From assembly GCF_030813435.1 (NCBI RefSeq), contig NZ_JAUSUG010000008.1:1-64000 (forward strand): a stretch of 64,000 bases of DNA, read 5' to 3'. The translations under genes were made by a program, and so were the position numbers. Within the stretch, counting starts at the first letter, position 1. Every line of letters begins with the position of its first letter. Under the pieces are notes generated by a model. The model was not told where the DNA came from. It ran no database searches and saw only the letters and a list, made by a program, of their open reading frames with translations. The DNA comes from Evansella vedderi. Lineage in GTDB: Bacteria; Bacillota; Bacilli; Bacillales; Salisediminibacteriaceae. Positions 44,786 through 52,941 of the stretch are shown here, one piece after another.

Positions 44786-45445
44786 ATGACAATTATTCAA
44801 AAAGAACTAGAAGTGAAAAGAGCAGTGGAACAAACAAAAGCTTGGAAGCCATTCATCCGGTTAAACATTCAACATTTTGCTGATGGTGACAAAGACGATG
44901 ACAAAGGCGACAAAGGCGACAAAGGCGATGGAGAAAAGGGTGGAGATAAAGGCGACGGAGATAAAACTCCTCAGTTCTCCAAAGAGCAGGAAGATTACCT
45001 GCAAAAAATGATTCAATCTGCTACGGATAAAGTCCGTACGACTTACAGCAAGGAAAACAAGGAGCTTAAAGACAAGATTGATGCTTACGAGAAGGAGAAA
45101 ATGACTGACGAAGAGCGCAAAGAACACGAGAAGCAGCAGTATGAAAAAAGCTTAAAGGATAAAGAAGTAGCGCTCAATGAGAAGGAACAGCTCATGCTCA
45201 CATCAGACTTACTTGATGAAAAGAAGCTCCCTCAGAAATTTAAGAATATCCTTGCTGGAGGTGATGAAAAGCAAACGAAGGAGAACGTAGAAACCTTCGC
45301 TAAGTTGTGGCAGGAAGAAGTTGAAAGAGTAGTCAATGAACGCTTTAAAAAAGGCGGAATGGATGATCCTGCCTCAGGTGGAGGACCATCCAAAACACCT
45401 AAAACACTTTCAGGAGCAATTGGTGATTTTTACAAAAAGAAATAG
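44786..45445 (+). CDS. Capsid scaffolding protein (DUF4355-like)
   Basis: A 219-residue protein with an N-terminal capsid-like start, a low-complexity GDKGD-type acidic stretch (about residues 33-60), a long charged coiled coil (EDYLQKMIQSATDKVRTTY onward) and a C-terminal GGMDDPASGGGPSKTPKTL segment. This layout is that of phage scaffolds, which guide capsid assembly and then leave. It sits directly before the major capsid gene. Confidence 0.83.
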   Translation: MTIIQKELEVKRAVEQTKAWKPFIRLNIQHFADGDKDDDKGDKGDKGDGEKGGDKGDGDKTPQFSKEQEDYLQKMIQSATDKVRTTYSKENKELKDKIDAYEKEKMTDEERKEHEKQQYEKSLKDKEVALNEKEQLMLTSDLLDEKKLPQKFKNILAGGDEKQTKENVETFAKLWQEEVERVVNERFKKGGMDDPASGGGPSKTPKTLSGAIGDFYKKK

Positions 45446-45457
45446 GAGTGATTATAC

Positions 45458-46435
45458 ATGCCAGTAACAATGGAGCAAGCACGATTAAATACGCAAGATG
45501 ACATTCAAGCAGGAATTATCGATGAGTTTCGTAAGAGCTCATTCATTTTAAACAACATCACATTTGATGATGCAGTAACACCTGGTACTTCTGGAGCAAC
45601 GTTAACGTATGGTTATACTCGAGTAATCGAAGAAGCTCAAGCCGCTTTCCGTGCGATTAACTCTGAGTACACAAACCATGAGGCTAAAAAGCAACGTTAC
45701 ACCACTGAATTGAAAGTATTCGGGGGCCAGTACAAAATTGACCGAGTACTTGCACGTACAGGCGGTTTAGCAGATGAGGTAGCCTTTCAAACAGAACAAA
45801 AAGTAAAAGCAACTCGTACGCTTTTCCATGACACTGTAATCAACGGTGACTCTGGAGCTAATGAAGACTCCTTCGATGGTTTGGACAAAGCTATTACTGG
45901 TACTTCTACAGAGCATTACACAGAGGAGTATATTGATATCTCATCCACAGGTCAGATTGAGTCTAACTACAAGAAATTCCTGTTTGAGCTAGACGAGTTT
46001 TTAAGCCGTTTGGATGAAAAGCCGGATGTATTAGCAAGCAACACGAAGATGTATAACCGGCTAGTAGCCATTGCACGAGAGGCAGGATATTTAACTTCAA
46101 GTGAGGACGCCTTCGGACGTAAGATTTGGGCTTATAACGATATCCCAATTGTTGACCTTGGAGCGAAGCCAGGTTCTAACAACCCAGTAGTAGCTATTGA
46201 CTCACGTACTGTTGGAGGATCCGCGGTCTCCGGATTAACGGATCTTTACGCATGGCGTTTTGGTTTGGACGCCTTCCACGGCGTTTCCCTTGCTAATACT
46301 GATCTAGTAAAGATTTGGTTACCGGACTTTGATACTGCAGGAGCTGTAAAGCCTGGAGAAGTAGAAATGGTTTCTTCTGTTGCATTGAAGCGTACGAAAT
46401 CTGCAGGTGTTTTCCGTAACATTAAGGTGGTGTAA
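45458..46435 (+). CDS. Major capsid protein
   Basis: A 325-residue protein with HK97-fold features, including TSGATLTYGYTRV, an internal VINGDSGANEDSFDGL loop and the C-terminal region VEMVSSVALKRTKSAGVFRN. It lies just after the scaffold and before the head-completion genes, the standard place. A GGAGTG ribosome binding site precedes the ATG. Confidence 0.85.
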   Translation: MPVTMEQARLNTQDDIQAGIIDEFRKSSFILNNITFDDAVTPGTSGATLTYGYTRVIEEAQAAFRAINSEYTNHEAKKQRYTTELKVFGGQYKIDRVLARTGGLADEVAFQTEQKVKATRTLFHDTVINGDSGANEDSFDGLDKAITGTSTEHYTEEYIDISSTGQIESNYKKFLFELDEFLSRLDEKPDVLASNTKMYNRLVAIAREAGYLTSSEDAFGRKIWAYNDIPIVDLGAKPGSNNPVVAIDSRTVGGSAVSGLTDLYAWRFGLDAFHGVSLANTDLVKIWLPDFDTAGAVKPGEVEMVSSVALKRTKSAGVFRNIKVV

Positions 46436-46437
46436 TT

Positions 46438-46710
46438 ATGGTCAAGATACTTGCACCGAATAAAGAGTACAATGGGATTTCCGCAACAGTAAAATTCATT
46501 GATGGGGTGGGAGAGACTAACTCTCCTCATCTTATCGATTGGTTTAAACGTAAAGGTTACGAGGTCAAGGAAATTGAAAGTGAAAAAAGCATCGATGATA
46601 TGACAGGTGCTGAGTTAAAGGAACTTGCAAAAGAAAAAGGGCTTGAGGGATACAGCAATATGAAGGTTGCTGAACTAAAAGAAGCCTTAAAGGAGCTTGA
46701 AGAAGAATGA
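46438..46710 (+). CDS. Head protein with HeH/Rho-N-like C-terminus
   Basis: A 90-residue protein. The C-terminus (MTGAELKELAKEKGLEGYSN then MKVAELKEAL) is a HeH/Rho N-terminal-like helical motif, often found in small phage proteins behind the capsid gene. It overlaps the next gene by 4 bases. It is probably a minor structural or head-stabilising protein. Confidence 0.7.
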   Translation: MVKILAPNKEYNGISATVKFIDGVGETNSPHLIDWFKRKGYEVKEIESEKSIDDMTGAELKELAKEKGLEGYSNMKVAELKEALKELEEE

Positions 46711-47000
46711 AACCGACAGTAGGAAGAATCGTTTATTATAAATCCTATGGAACACCGGGAGGCGAATATAAAAGTGAGGACAGGGCAGCGATTATTACTA
46801 ACGTCCATCAAGGCGAAGAAGATGTTGTGGACCTGTGTGTTTTTAATCCTGGTGGCTTGTTCTTTAACTTACGAGTCTCCAAAGGCAGTAACGGTGGACA
46901 ATGGGATTGGATGCCATACCAAAAAGGGCAAGCGAAGAAAACAGAAGAACTCAATCATGAGCTATCGAAAGTTGGGCGACTCAATGGGCAAGCCGAATAA
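46707..47000 (+). CDS. Small head-region protein, unknown
   Basis: A 97-residue beta-rich protein (VGRIVYYKSYGTPGGEY, then WDWMPYQKGQ). It is translationally coupled to the previous gene. Similar small proteins lie behind capsid genes in Firmicutes phages; the role is unknown. Confidence 0.65.
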   Translation: MKPTVGRIVYYKSYGTPGGEYKSEDRAAIITNVHQGEEDVVDLCVFNPGGLFFNLRVSKGSNGGQWDWMPYQKGQAKKTEELNHELSKVGRLNGQAE

Positions 47001-47067
47001 AGGTACACCAAAGGATAAGAGGTTAAAACGTAACCGTAAACCTAAGGGCAAAACTAAAAAGAAATAG
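46957..47067 (+). CDS. Very small basic phage protein
   Basis: A 36-residue frame ending in a lysine- and arginine-rich tail (GKPNKGTPKDKRLKRNR), overlapping the previous gene. Such tiny basic proteins occur at this place in other Firmicutes phages. The start is uncertain: an internal ATG at 46984 would give 27 residues, and neither start has a good ribosome binding site. Confidence 0.4.
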   Translation: MSYRKLGDSMGKPNKGTPKDKRLKRNRKPKGKTKKK

Positions 47068-47076
47068 GGTGATTTT

Positions 47077-47370
47077 ATGCCTTTAGTATCAAAAGATGAA
47101 ATGAGAACGTATTTAGGATCAATCAAGGTGACTGACGAGCAACTAATAGCTTATATCGAGGATGCTGAAGAATGGATCAAAGAGTATACCAGGAGAGATG
47201 AACTCCCCAAAGGCTACGCAAAAAACGTAAAGAAAATGGTTGCTTACGATCTTACAAACAAAGAAGGAAAGACCACTGAAAGTCTAGGTAAACACTCTAT
47301 CTCTTTTGAAAACAGTGATTATCCTAAAAGCTGTTTAAGAGGATTACGAAAGAAGTTGAAGGTCGTATGA
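47077..47370 (+). CDS. Head-tail connector protein
   Basis: A 97-residue helical protein of the phage gp6-like connector type (TDEQLIAYIEDAEEWIKEYT, then NVKKMVAYDLTNKEG). It probably extends the portal. Overlaps the next gene by 4 bases. Confidence 0.75.
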   Translation: MPLVSKDEMRTYLGSIKVTDEQLIAYIEDAEEWIKEYTRRDELPKGYAKNVKKMVAYDLTNKEGKTTESLGKHSISFENSDYPKSCLRGLRKKLKVV

Positions 47371-47702
47371 TAGGGGATTACTTTACAGATGAATTCACGG
47401 TAAAACGTAACCAGAAGCAAACAGTTAACGGACGTACATTTAACAATCCAGTAACGTTAGGAACAATTAAAGGTGCTATGGATGCGCTGAGTGGAGATCA
47501 ACGCTTTGCAGCTGATCAATCGCAATACTCATCATCCCATGAACTTTTTACTTTTGCTGATGGGGTAGCCGTCAAAAAAGGCGATCAAATCATTGATGAA
47601 GATGACCAGGTGTATACGGTAAAGTTTATTGATCATAACATGAGTATGGGCCACATTCGAATGGAAGTGGAGTGGAACGAATATGCCCAGAAAAAAGAGT
47701 AA
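47367..47702 (+). CDS. Head-tail joining / head closure protein
   Basis: A 111-residue beta-barrel-like protein (FTVKRNQKQTVNGRTFNNPV, DGVAVKKGDQIIDEDDQVYT). Its size and place fit the SPP1 gp16-type head-closure family. Overlaps the next gene by 20 bases. Confidence 0.7.
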   Translation: MIGDYFTDEFTVKRNQKQTVNGRTFNNPVTLGTIKGAMDALSGDQRFAADQSQYSSSHELFTFADGVAVKKGDQIIDEDDQVYTVKFIDHNMSMGHIRMEVEWNEYAQKKE

Positions 47703-48102
47703 AGTAACTTTTCAAAATAACATTCCAAAGTTCAAAAAACAGTATAAGGAGAACAAAGGTAAACTCCTTACAGGTATCGGGGAGCACACTCTTTCCAATG
47801 TACAGTTGCGTTCCCCTGTTTCTTCTAGTGCCTTAAGGGATAGTTACAACTACAAGACGGATGAAGCAAAAGGCGAAGTCATTCTTGGATCAAGCGCAGA
47901 ACACGCTCCTTATGTTGAATTTGGTACAGGTAAGTATGCTGAAAAAGGCGATGGGAGAAAAACGCCGTGGGCTTATGAAGACCCAAAAACAGGTGAAATT
48001 ATATTTACACATGGTATGCGGCCACAACCAACCTTGCGCCCTGCAGCAGATGATACGAAAGGCGTAATAAAGCAGTTGGCCGCAACCATTATGAAAATGT
48101 AG
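47683..48102 (+). CDS. HK97 gp10-like tail completion protein
   Basis: A 139-residue protein with the gp10-family pattern: basic N-terminus, VQLRSPVSSSALRDSYNY, ILGSSAEHAPYVEFGTG and MRPQPTLRPAADD. It attaches between head and tail. Confidence 0.8.
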   Translation: MPRKKSKVTFQNNIPKFKKQYKENKGKLLTGIGEHTLSNVQLRSPVSSSALRDSYNYKTDEAKGEVILGSSAEHAPYVEFGTGKYAEKGDGRKTPWAYEDPKTGEIIFTHGMRPQPTLRPAADDTKGVIKQLAATIMKM

Positions 48103-48111
48103 GTGGTAAAC

Positions 48112-48498
48112 ATGAACAACCTAATAGATTTCATGTTGGAAGAGTTAAACAAGATCCATCCTCGTTCATATCATGAGCAGGTGGGCGATGATAACACAAT
48201 GCCATACATCGTTTTTACTATTCCTACTACGACTCCTGGAACAGAAGACGAGGTCATTATTGAGACGCGTTATTGGGATGATGCCAACACTTGGAACAGT
48301 GTAGAGGATACAAAACGATTAGATGAGCTTTACGATAGAGTAGAAAACCATTTTAACGGAAATGTTTTTCCTTCCGAAGGCTTTTCTACAAGGCTTTATA
48401 AGCTGCAAGGTCCTAGAGAGTTACCGGATCCTGATCCTAACCTTAGGAGAAGGGAATTACGCTTTGTAGCGAAGACATTTTTTAAGAAGAAAGGGTGA
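48112..48498 (+). CDS. Tail terminator-like protein
   Basis: A 128-residue protein starting at the ATG at 48112 after AGGTGG. Its position after the gp10-like gene and the fold pattern (DNTMPYIVFTIPTTT, RDLDELYDRVENHF-like middle) fit the SPP1 gp17 tail-terminator group. It should cap the tail tube. Confidence 0.65.
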   Translation: MNNLIDFMLEELNKIHPRSYHEQVGDDNTMPYIVFTIPTTTPGTEDEVIIETRYWDDANTWNSVEDTKRLDELYDRVENHFNGNVFPSEGFSTRLYKLQGPRELPDPDPNLRRRELRFVAKTFFKKKG

Positions 48499-48504
48499 AG
48501 CTAG

Positions 48505-49074
48505 ATGGCACCGAAAAAATCTGCAGTTCAAGCTGCTGATCCGAAAGAGGTCCTTCTTGGTGAAGGGGCTTTTTATTTTAATTACGATGTAGAAGGCGAG
48601 GAAGTTGTAGGAGCAGTCGAGGGAGGAGCGTTTAATGTAGCACGAGAATTCAAGAACCTCCAGGAATATGGAGCTAAGGGGCCGATCAAAGGTTTAACCC
48701 ATATTATCGAAGAAATCCCTAGACTGACTGTTAATTCCATGAGCATCGTTAACGCTAACCGCTATGCTAAGTTTTATGCAGGGTTAAAAGCTGATACTTC
48801 TAATGCGGGTTATGATGAAATTAAACCCACAGGAAAAGTAAGCCAGGACGATTATTTGAAAAACGTTGCTTTTGTTGGCTCCACCGCAGAAGGGAAAGAC
48901 GTTGTTATCATCGTAGAAAACGCATTAGGTGACGGTGAATTGGAGTCTGCTCTTGAGAACCAAGAAAAGGTTGTTAACGAGGTTCAATTTACAGGTCATT
49001 ACGATCCTACTGATTTGATGACACCACCGTACAAAATGCGTTATCCAAAAGCAACAACACAACAATCTAGTTAA
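48505..49074 (+). CDS. Major tail (tube) protein
   Basis: A 189-residue protein in the position of the tail tube protein, followed by a terminator as is common for this highly expressed gene. Segments LGEGAFYFNYDVEGE and GLTHIIEEIPRLTVN suit the tube beta-sandwich. GGGTGAAG precedes the ATG. Confidence 0.75.
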   Translation: MAPKKSAVQAADPKEVLLGEGAFYFNYDVEGEEVVGAVEGGAFNVAREFKNLQEYGAKGPIKGLTHIIEEIPRLTVNSMSIVNANRYAKFYAGLKADTSNAGYDEIKPTGKVSQDDYLKNVAFVGSTAEGKDVVIIVENALGDGELESALENQEKVVNEVQFTGHYDPTDLMTPPYKMRYPKATTQQSS

Positions 49075-49104
49075 GAGACTCCCTAGTGAGTCTCTTTCTT
49101 AATT
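49073..49104 (+). terminator. Terminator after the major tail protein
   Basis: AAGAGACTC (49073-49081) pairs with GAGTCTCTT (49088-49096), then TTCTTAATTT. It probably lowers expression of the chaperone and tape measure genes. Confidence 0.8.
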
Positions 49105-49120
49105 TAAGGAGGAGTACACA

Positions 49121-49498
49121 ATGGCAATCGTTATTAATGATAAAGAGTATGTTATCCGAAATATTAAAACTCGTGACATCCCAAAAGTGTCCAGGATTTT
49201 AAAAAAGATGGACATTGATAAGTTTGATGTAATGAACATGGTTAACTCATTAGTCGGTAAGGACATTAACGCAGCACAAAAAGCTGCAGGTATTGAAGCG
49301 ATGCTTTATCTACTCACCCGTTTAGGCAATGCAGAAAATGATTTTTATGAATTCTTTTCCAGTTTAACAGAGGGGAAGATGAGTCCAGATGAGTTTGCAG
49401 ATCTAGACATTGAAGATTTAGTTGAATTCATGAAAGCCTTGAAAGAGCAAAAAGGTATTATGAATTTTTTGCGCTTACTCTCCAAATCGATGCAATAG
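49121..49498 (+). CDS. Tail assembly chaperone, short form (G-type)
   Basis: A 125-residue protein in the position of the tail assembly chaperone between the tube and tape measure genes. A slippery heptamer TTTTTTG (49465-49471) lies near its 3' end, giving the longer product listed separately. It helps assemble the tube around the tape measure. Confidence 0.8.
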   Translation: MAIVINDKEYVIRNIKTRDIPKVSRILKKMDIDKFDVMNMVNSLVGKDINAAQKAAGIEAMLYLLTRLGNAENDFYEFFSSLTEGKMSPDEFADLDIEDLVEFMKALKEQKGIMNFLRLLSKSMQ

Positions 49499-49797
49499 AA
49501 TTTTACGATGTTTTATTGAGTCGTTACAGTAACATAGAATTTATTCTCGATTTGGATGTTCAGGAAGGAATAGAACTTTTCGGAAAAGCTTTTGATAAAA
49601 CGGTTGAGGGACGGATATGGCAAAAATGGCTTAATTTTTATGTTCATACTGATCCTAAAAAGAGACTTCCTTATGATACTTATTACCAAAAACATGTTGG
49701 AAAAAGCACAGCTAAAAAATCGAAAAGCAACAGGACTCCTGAACAAATAATTGCAGAGTCAAAACGCATACGAAATAACGATAGAGAGCGCTCTTAA
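49121..49797 (+). CDS. Tail assembly chaperone, -1 frameshift product (GT-type)
   Basis: A -1 shift on T-TTT-TTG (49465-49471) continues at GCG (49471) into the second frame, which is open without interruption to the stop at 49795-49797. The joined product is 225 residues. The second frame has no proper start of its own near its beginning and no ribosome binding site. G/GT frameshifting at this gene is a conserved feature of long-tailed phages. Confidence 0.85.
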
Positions 49798-49834
49798 TGA
49801 GGGCTTTTTTGTTTTCCCTAAGGGGGTGAACTGA

Positions 49835-51499
49835 TTGGAAATCTTCCGTTTGTTTGGAAGTATTTTTATTGAGGATAATGATGTAGAAAAAAAGGTCGAT
49901 GATGTAGGTAAGAAAGCTGAAAGCGCTGGAGAAAAAGTCAAAAAGATGGGTGACAATGTCTCTAAAGCTGGAGGCTTCATGACTAAATGGGTGACAGGCC
50001 CTATTGCTGCAGCTGGTGCTGGTATCGTCGCGTTAACCGGAAGAATAACAGCTAAAGGGGATGAAATAGCCAAAACTAGCAGGCAATTGAACATCAGCAC
50101 CGATGCATACCAAGAACTAGAATATGCTTTAGGACAGTTGGGTGTATCACAAGGTGGTTTTGAAAGAGGGTTAAGAAATCTCAACGATACCATCGGTCAA
50201 GCTGCAAACGGAAGTGAGAAGCATAAGGAACAACTCGAGAAGCTAGGGGTAAACATGGAAGCCTTGGAGAACGGCACTTTGTCAACGGATGAGGCTTTTA
50301 TGCAAGTGATGGGTACACTCCACGGGATGGACAACGCTTCTCAAGCTTCTGCTCTTGCTGCTGAACTATTTGGTTCAAAAGTAGGCCCCGAGTTGGCCAC
50401 TGCCATTGAAGAAGGAGATATGTCCATTCAAGAGCTTCGGGATCACGCCCATGATTTGGGTATTGTCATGAGTGAGGATGCAACAAAAGCTTCTGAAGAA
50501 TACCAAGATGCTATTGATGATTTAACCCGGACATTCGGTGGATTTTTTCAAGAATTGGTTACAGGTGCAGTGCCTTTCCTTACGGAAACTGCCATACCAT
50601 TTATTCGAGATCAAGCTATCCCAGCAATACAAGATTTTAGCCAGCGAATAGGCGAGCTTATTCAATGGTTTATGGATTTAAGTCCGGAAACGAAAAAAGT
50701 AATTGGGATAATAACCATGCTAGCTTTTGTCATGGGCCCGATCCTCATGATAGTAGGTAAAGCAATTTCCTTATTTATGGCACTTCTACCTGTTTTAAAG
50801 TTAGTGGGTGTAGGTATTGGGATGTTATTTTCTCCAATCGGTTTAATTATTGCTGCTATAGCAGCACTCATAGCAATAGGAGTCCTCCTGTGGAAAAATT
50901 GGGATATCATCCGGGAGAAAGCTTCAGAAATATTTAACAAAGTTGTTTCTGTAATCTCAGATGCAATAGACGGAGCAAAAAATGCTATATCTGATGGGAT
51001 GCAAGCAGCACTTACTATAATCACTAATTTAGGGAGTTCATTCTTTAAAGCCGGACGAGGTTTGATTGACCAGGTAGTAAGCGGGATAACAGGAGCTATT
51101 GGAAAAGTAAAAGATGCTGCAAGTAACCTAGCAGGTACCGTTCGAAACTTGCTTCCGTTTTCTCCGGCAAAAGAAGGGCCGTTGAGTGACCTGGACAAAT
51201 TAGACTTTGCTGGACCTGTGGAAGAATCCATCGATGACGGCATAGACGACGTTCATAAGAAAATGAGTCACATGTTAACCGTACCTGAGCTAGATGAACC
51301 AGAGACAGAAACTGTTTCAAGTAGACCTGTAACTCGAAACGACTATAGCACCCTTGAAGCATTGCTACTCCAGTTAATTCAGGCAGTAAAAGACGGGAAG
51401 ATCATTGTAATGGATGATAGGGAAGTAGGAAGAGTTGTAGAACCACACGTTACAGAATTCCAAGAAAGAAACACTAATAGGGGGGAGAGCTTTGCCTAG
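49835..51499 (+). CDS. Tape measure protein
   Basis: A 554-residue protein with a coiled-coil N-terminus (VEKKVDDVGKKAESAGEKVK), several hydrophobic helices (around residues 280-355) and the C-terminal LLPFSPAKEGPL motif typical of tape measure proteins. The short length predicts a short siphovirus tail, on the order of 80 nm at 1.5 angstrom per residue. It starts at a TTG after AGGGGGTG and overlaps the next gene by 8 bases. Confidence 0.9.
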   Translation: MEIFRLFGSIFIEDNDVEKKVDDVGKKAESAGEKVKKMGDNVSKAGGFMTKWVTGPIAAAGAGIVALTGRITAKGDEIAKTSRQLNISTDAYQELEYALGQLGVSQGGFERGLRNLNDTIGQAANGSEKHKEQLEKLGVNMEALENGTLSTDEAFMQVMGTLHGMDNASQASALAAELFGSKVGPELATAIEEGDMSIQELRDHAHDLGIVMSEDATKASEEYQDAIDDLTRTFGGFFQELVTGAVPFLTETAIPFIRDQAIPAIQDFSQRIGELIQWFMDLSPETKKVIGIITMLAFVMGPILMIVGKAISLFMALLPVLKLVGVGIGMLFSPIGLIIAAIAALIAIGVLLWKNWDIIREKASEIFNKVVSVISDAIDGAKNAISDGMQAALTIITNLGSSFFKAGRGLIDQVVSGITGAIGKVKDAASNLAGTVRNLLPFSPAKEGPLSDLDKLDFAGPVEESIDDGIDDVHKKMSHMLTVPELDEPETETVSSRPVTRNDYSTLEALLLQLIQAVKDGKIIVMDDREVGRVVEPHVTEFQERNTNRGESFA

Positions 51500-52928
51500 G
51501 ACAATTACTTTTAATGGCATATCAAAATCATGGCTAGTTATTAAACAGGGTATGAGGCGTTCTCCCTTCGCGCCTATCCATAGGAATTTGTTAAGGGTTC
51601 CAGGTTTAAAAGGGGCCCATCTAACATCCAGTGAAATTGATGAATTGAGATTATCTATACCTGTTTATATCAATCCTAATGGGAGAAGTATGGAGGATAT
51701 AGAAGACGAGCTTGCTTCTTGGTTGATTACTGATGAGCCTTGCCCTTTAGTTTACCCCAACAGACAGGGAAAGACGTACTATGCCCTATTTGATGGTGCG
51801 ATAGATGATTTCGAAGATTTAATAGAGTATGGAGAGGGTACACTTCATTTTGTTTGTCCTGATCCATTCAAATACGGGCCTGAACGTACAGCCATCTTCC
51901 CTCAAGACGCTGTTAGTCTCACCAATGAAGGAACAGTCGAAGCAGATCCAATCTTTGAATTAGAAGTACTGGAACCAGTGACCTTTGCTTTAATTCAAAA
52001 CCAAGATGATGAGTATCAAATGATAGGACGTCCTGCCAATGTAACAGAAGAAATTGTGGATACCAGAACCCTGCTACTAGAAGAACGTGGAGACACATTA
52101 GACACATGGTCAGATAGTCCGACAGAGGTAGATGGTACCGTTAGCGGTCATTTAAGTACTGACGGCGAAGGTATTACGGTACCCAATTATGGTTCAGGGG
52201 ATGAATGGCACGGTCCAGCACTAATTAAAGAAGTGCCTCTTACACAAGACTTTGAAGTACAAATGCACCTGCAGGGGCGGACGATTGAACCGGGGGCAAC
52301 TTTCCGGATAGAATTTTATCTTTTTGATGAGTCTATGAATGTATTAGGAAAAATGGCCGTAAATGATAGCAGCAGATCCACTCATCAGAAGAGAGCAGAG
52401 GGGCGTGTTGGTCCCTTCGTTGGTAGGGGTATTAATTATCTAATATCCTCTCAAAATTACCAATACAGTTGGGACTTCTTCTTTGGGATGGTTCGAATGC
52501 GTAGAATAGGTAAACGATTTGAATTCTATGTAACTCGTATCGCTAACGATGGGGCACGCCATGTTTGGAATTTAGATACAAGTTTTATGGATAATGCAGA
52601 AGAGTTCCAGGGGCGATTGAAATACGTTCAGATTCATATCGGTAAATATAGTGGTACTCCAAACGCCTATGCGCCTAAAATCAATTTTATCCGAGTGTTC
52701 AAGCTAGAAGAAGCAACCATTGATCAAACACCGTATATCGCAAATGAAGGGGATATCATTACGTTTGACCATAAGGATGATGAGATATTAATCAATGGGG
52801 AAGACCGAAAGGATTTAAAGGATTTCGGGGCTTCCTTTTTTAAGTTGGCCAAAGGAAGTAATCAATTAGTAGTGCAGCCGAGTGACAGCTTTAATACAAG
52901 TATTAAGTACAGGGAACGTTTCAGGTAG
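51492..52928 (+). CDS. Distal tail protein (Dit)
   Basis: A 478-residue protein with an SPP1 gp19.1-type N-terminal half (ITFNGISKSWLVIKQG, YYALFDGAIDDFEDL, LHFVCPDPFKYG). The central insertion (about residues 195-420) has a carbohydrate-binding-like composition (DFEVQMHLQGR, RFEFYVTRIANDG). It forms the hub at the tail tip; the enlarged form may help host binding. TTG start after GGGGGAG. Confidence 0.82.
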   Translation: MPRTITFNGISKSWLVIKQGMRRSPFAPIHRNLLRVPGLKGAHLTSSEIDELRLSIPVYINPNGRSMEDIEDELASWLITDEPCPLVYPNRQGKTYYALFDGAIDDFEDLIEYGEGTLHFVCPDPFKYGPERTAIFPQDAVSLTNEGTVEADPIFELEVLEPVTFALIQNQDDEYQMIGRPANVTEEIVDTRTLLLEERGDTLDTWSDSPTEVDGTVSGHLSTDGEGITVPNYGSGDEWHGPALIKEVPLTQDFEVQMHLQGRTIEPGATFRIEFYLFDESMNVLGKMAVNDSSRSTHQKRAEGRVGPFVGRGINYLISSQNYQYSWDFFFGMVRMRRIGKRFEFYVTRIANDGARHVWNLDTSFMDNAEEFQGRLKYVQIHIGKYSGTPNAYAPKINFIRVFKLEEATIDQTPYIANEGDIITFDHKDDEILINGEDRKDLKDFGASFFKLAKGSNQLVVQPSDSFNTSIKYRERFR

Positions 52929-52941
52929 GGAGGTGAAAACA

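Noticed and set aside
44490-44883. Overlapping frames around the end of the minor head gene and the scaffold start
   Set aside because: They are shadows of the two real genes, without their own translation signals.
46747-46956. Longer reading frame preceding the 36-residue basic protein
   Set aside because: It is out of frame inside the well-supported 97-residue gene and has no ribosome binding site; only the end looks like a real small protein.
49516-49797. Independent 93-residue gene after the tail chaperone
   Set aside because: It has no ribosome binding site, and the -1 frame is open back to a slippery heptamer in the preceding gene.
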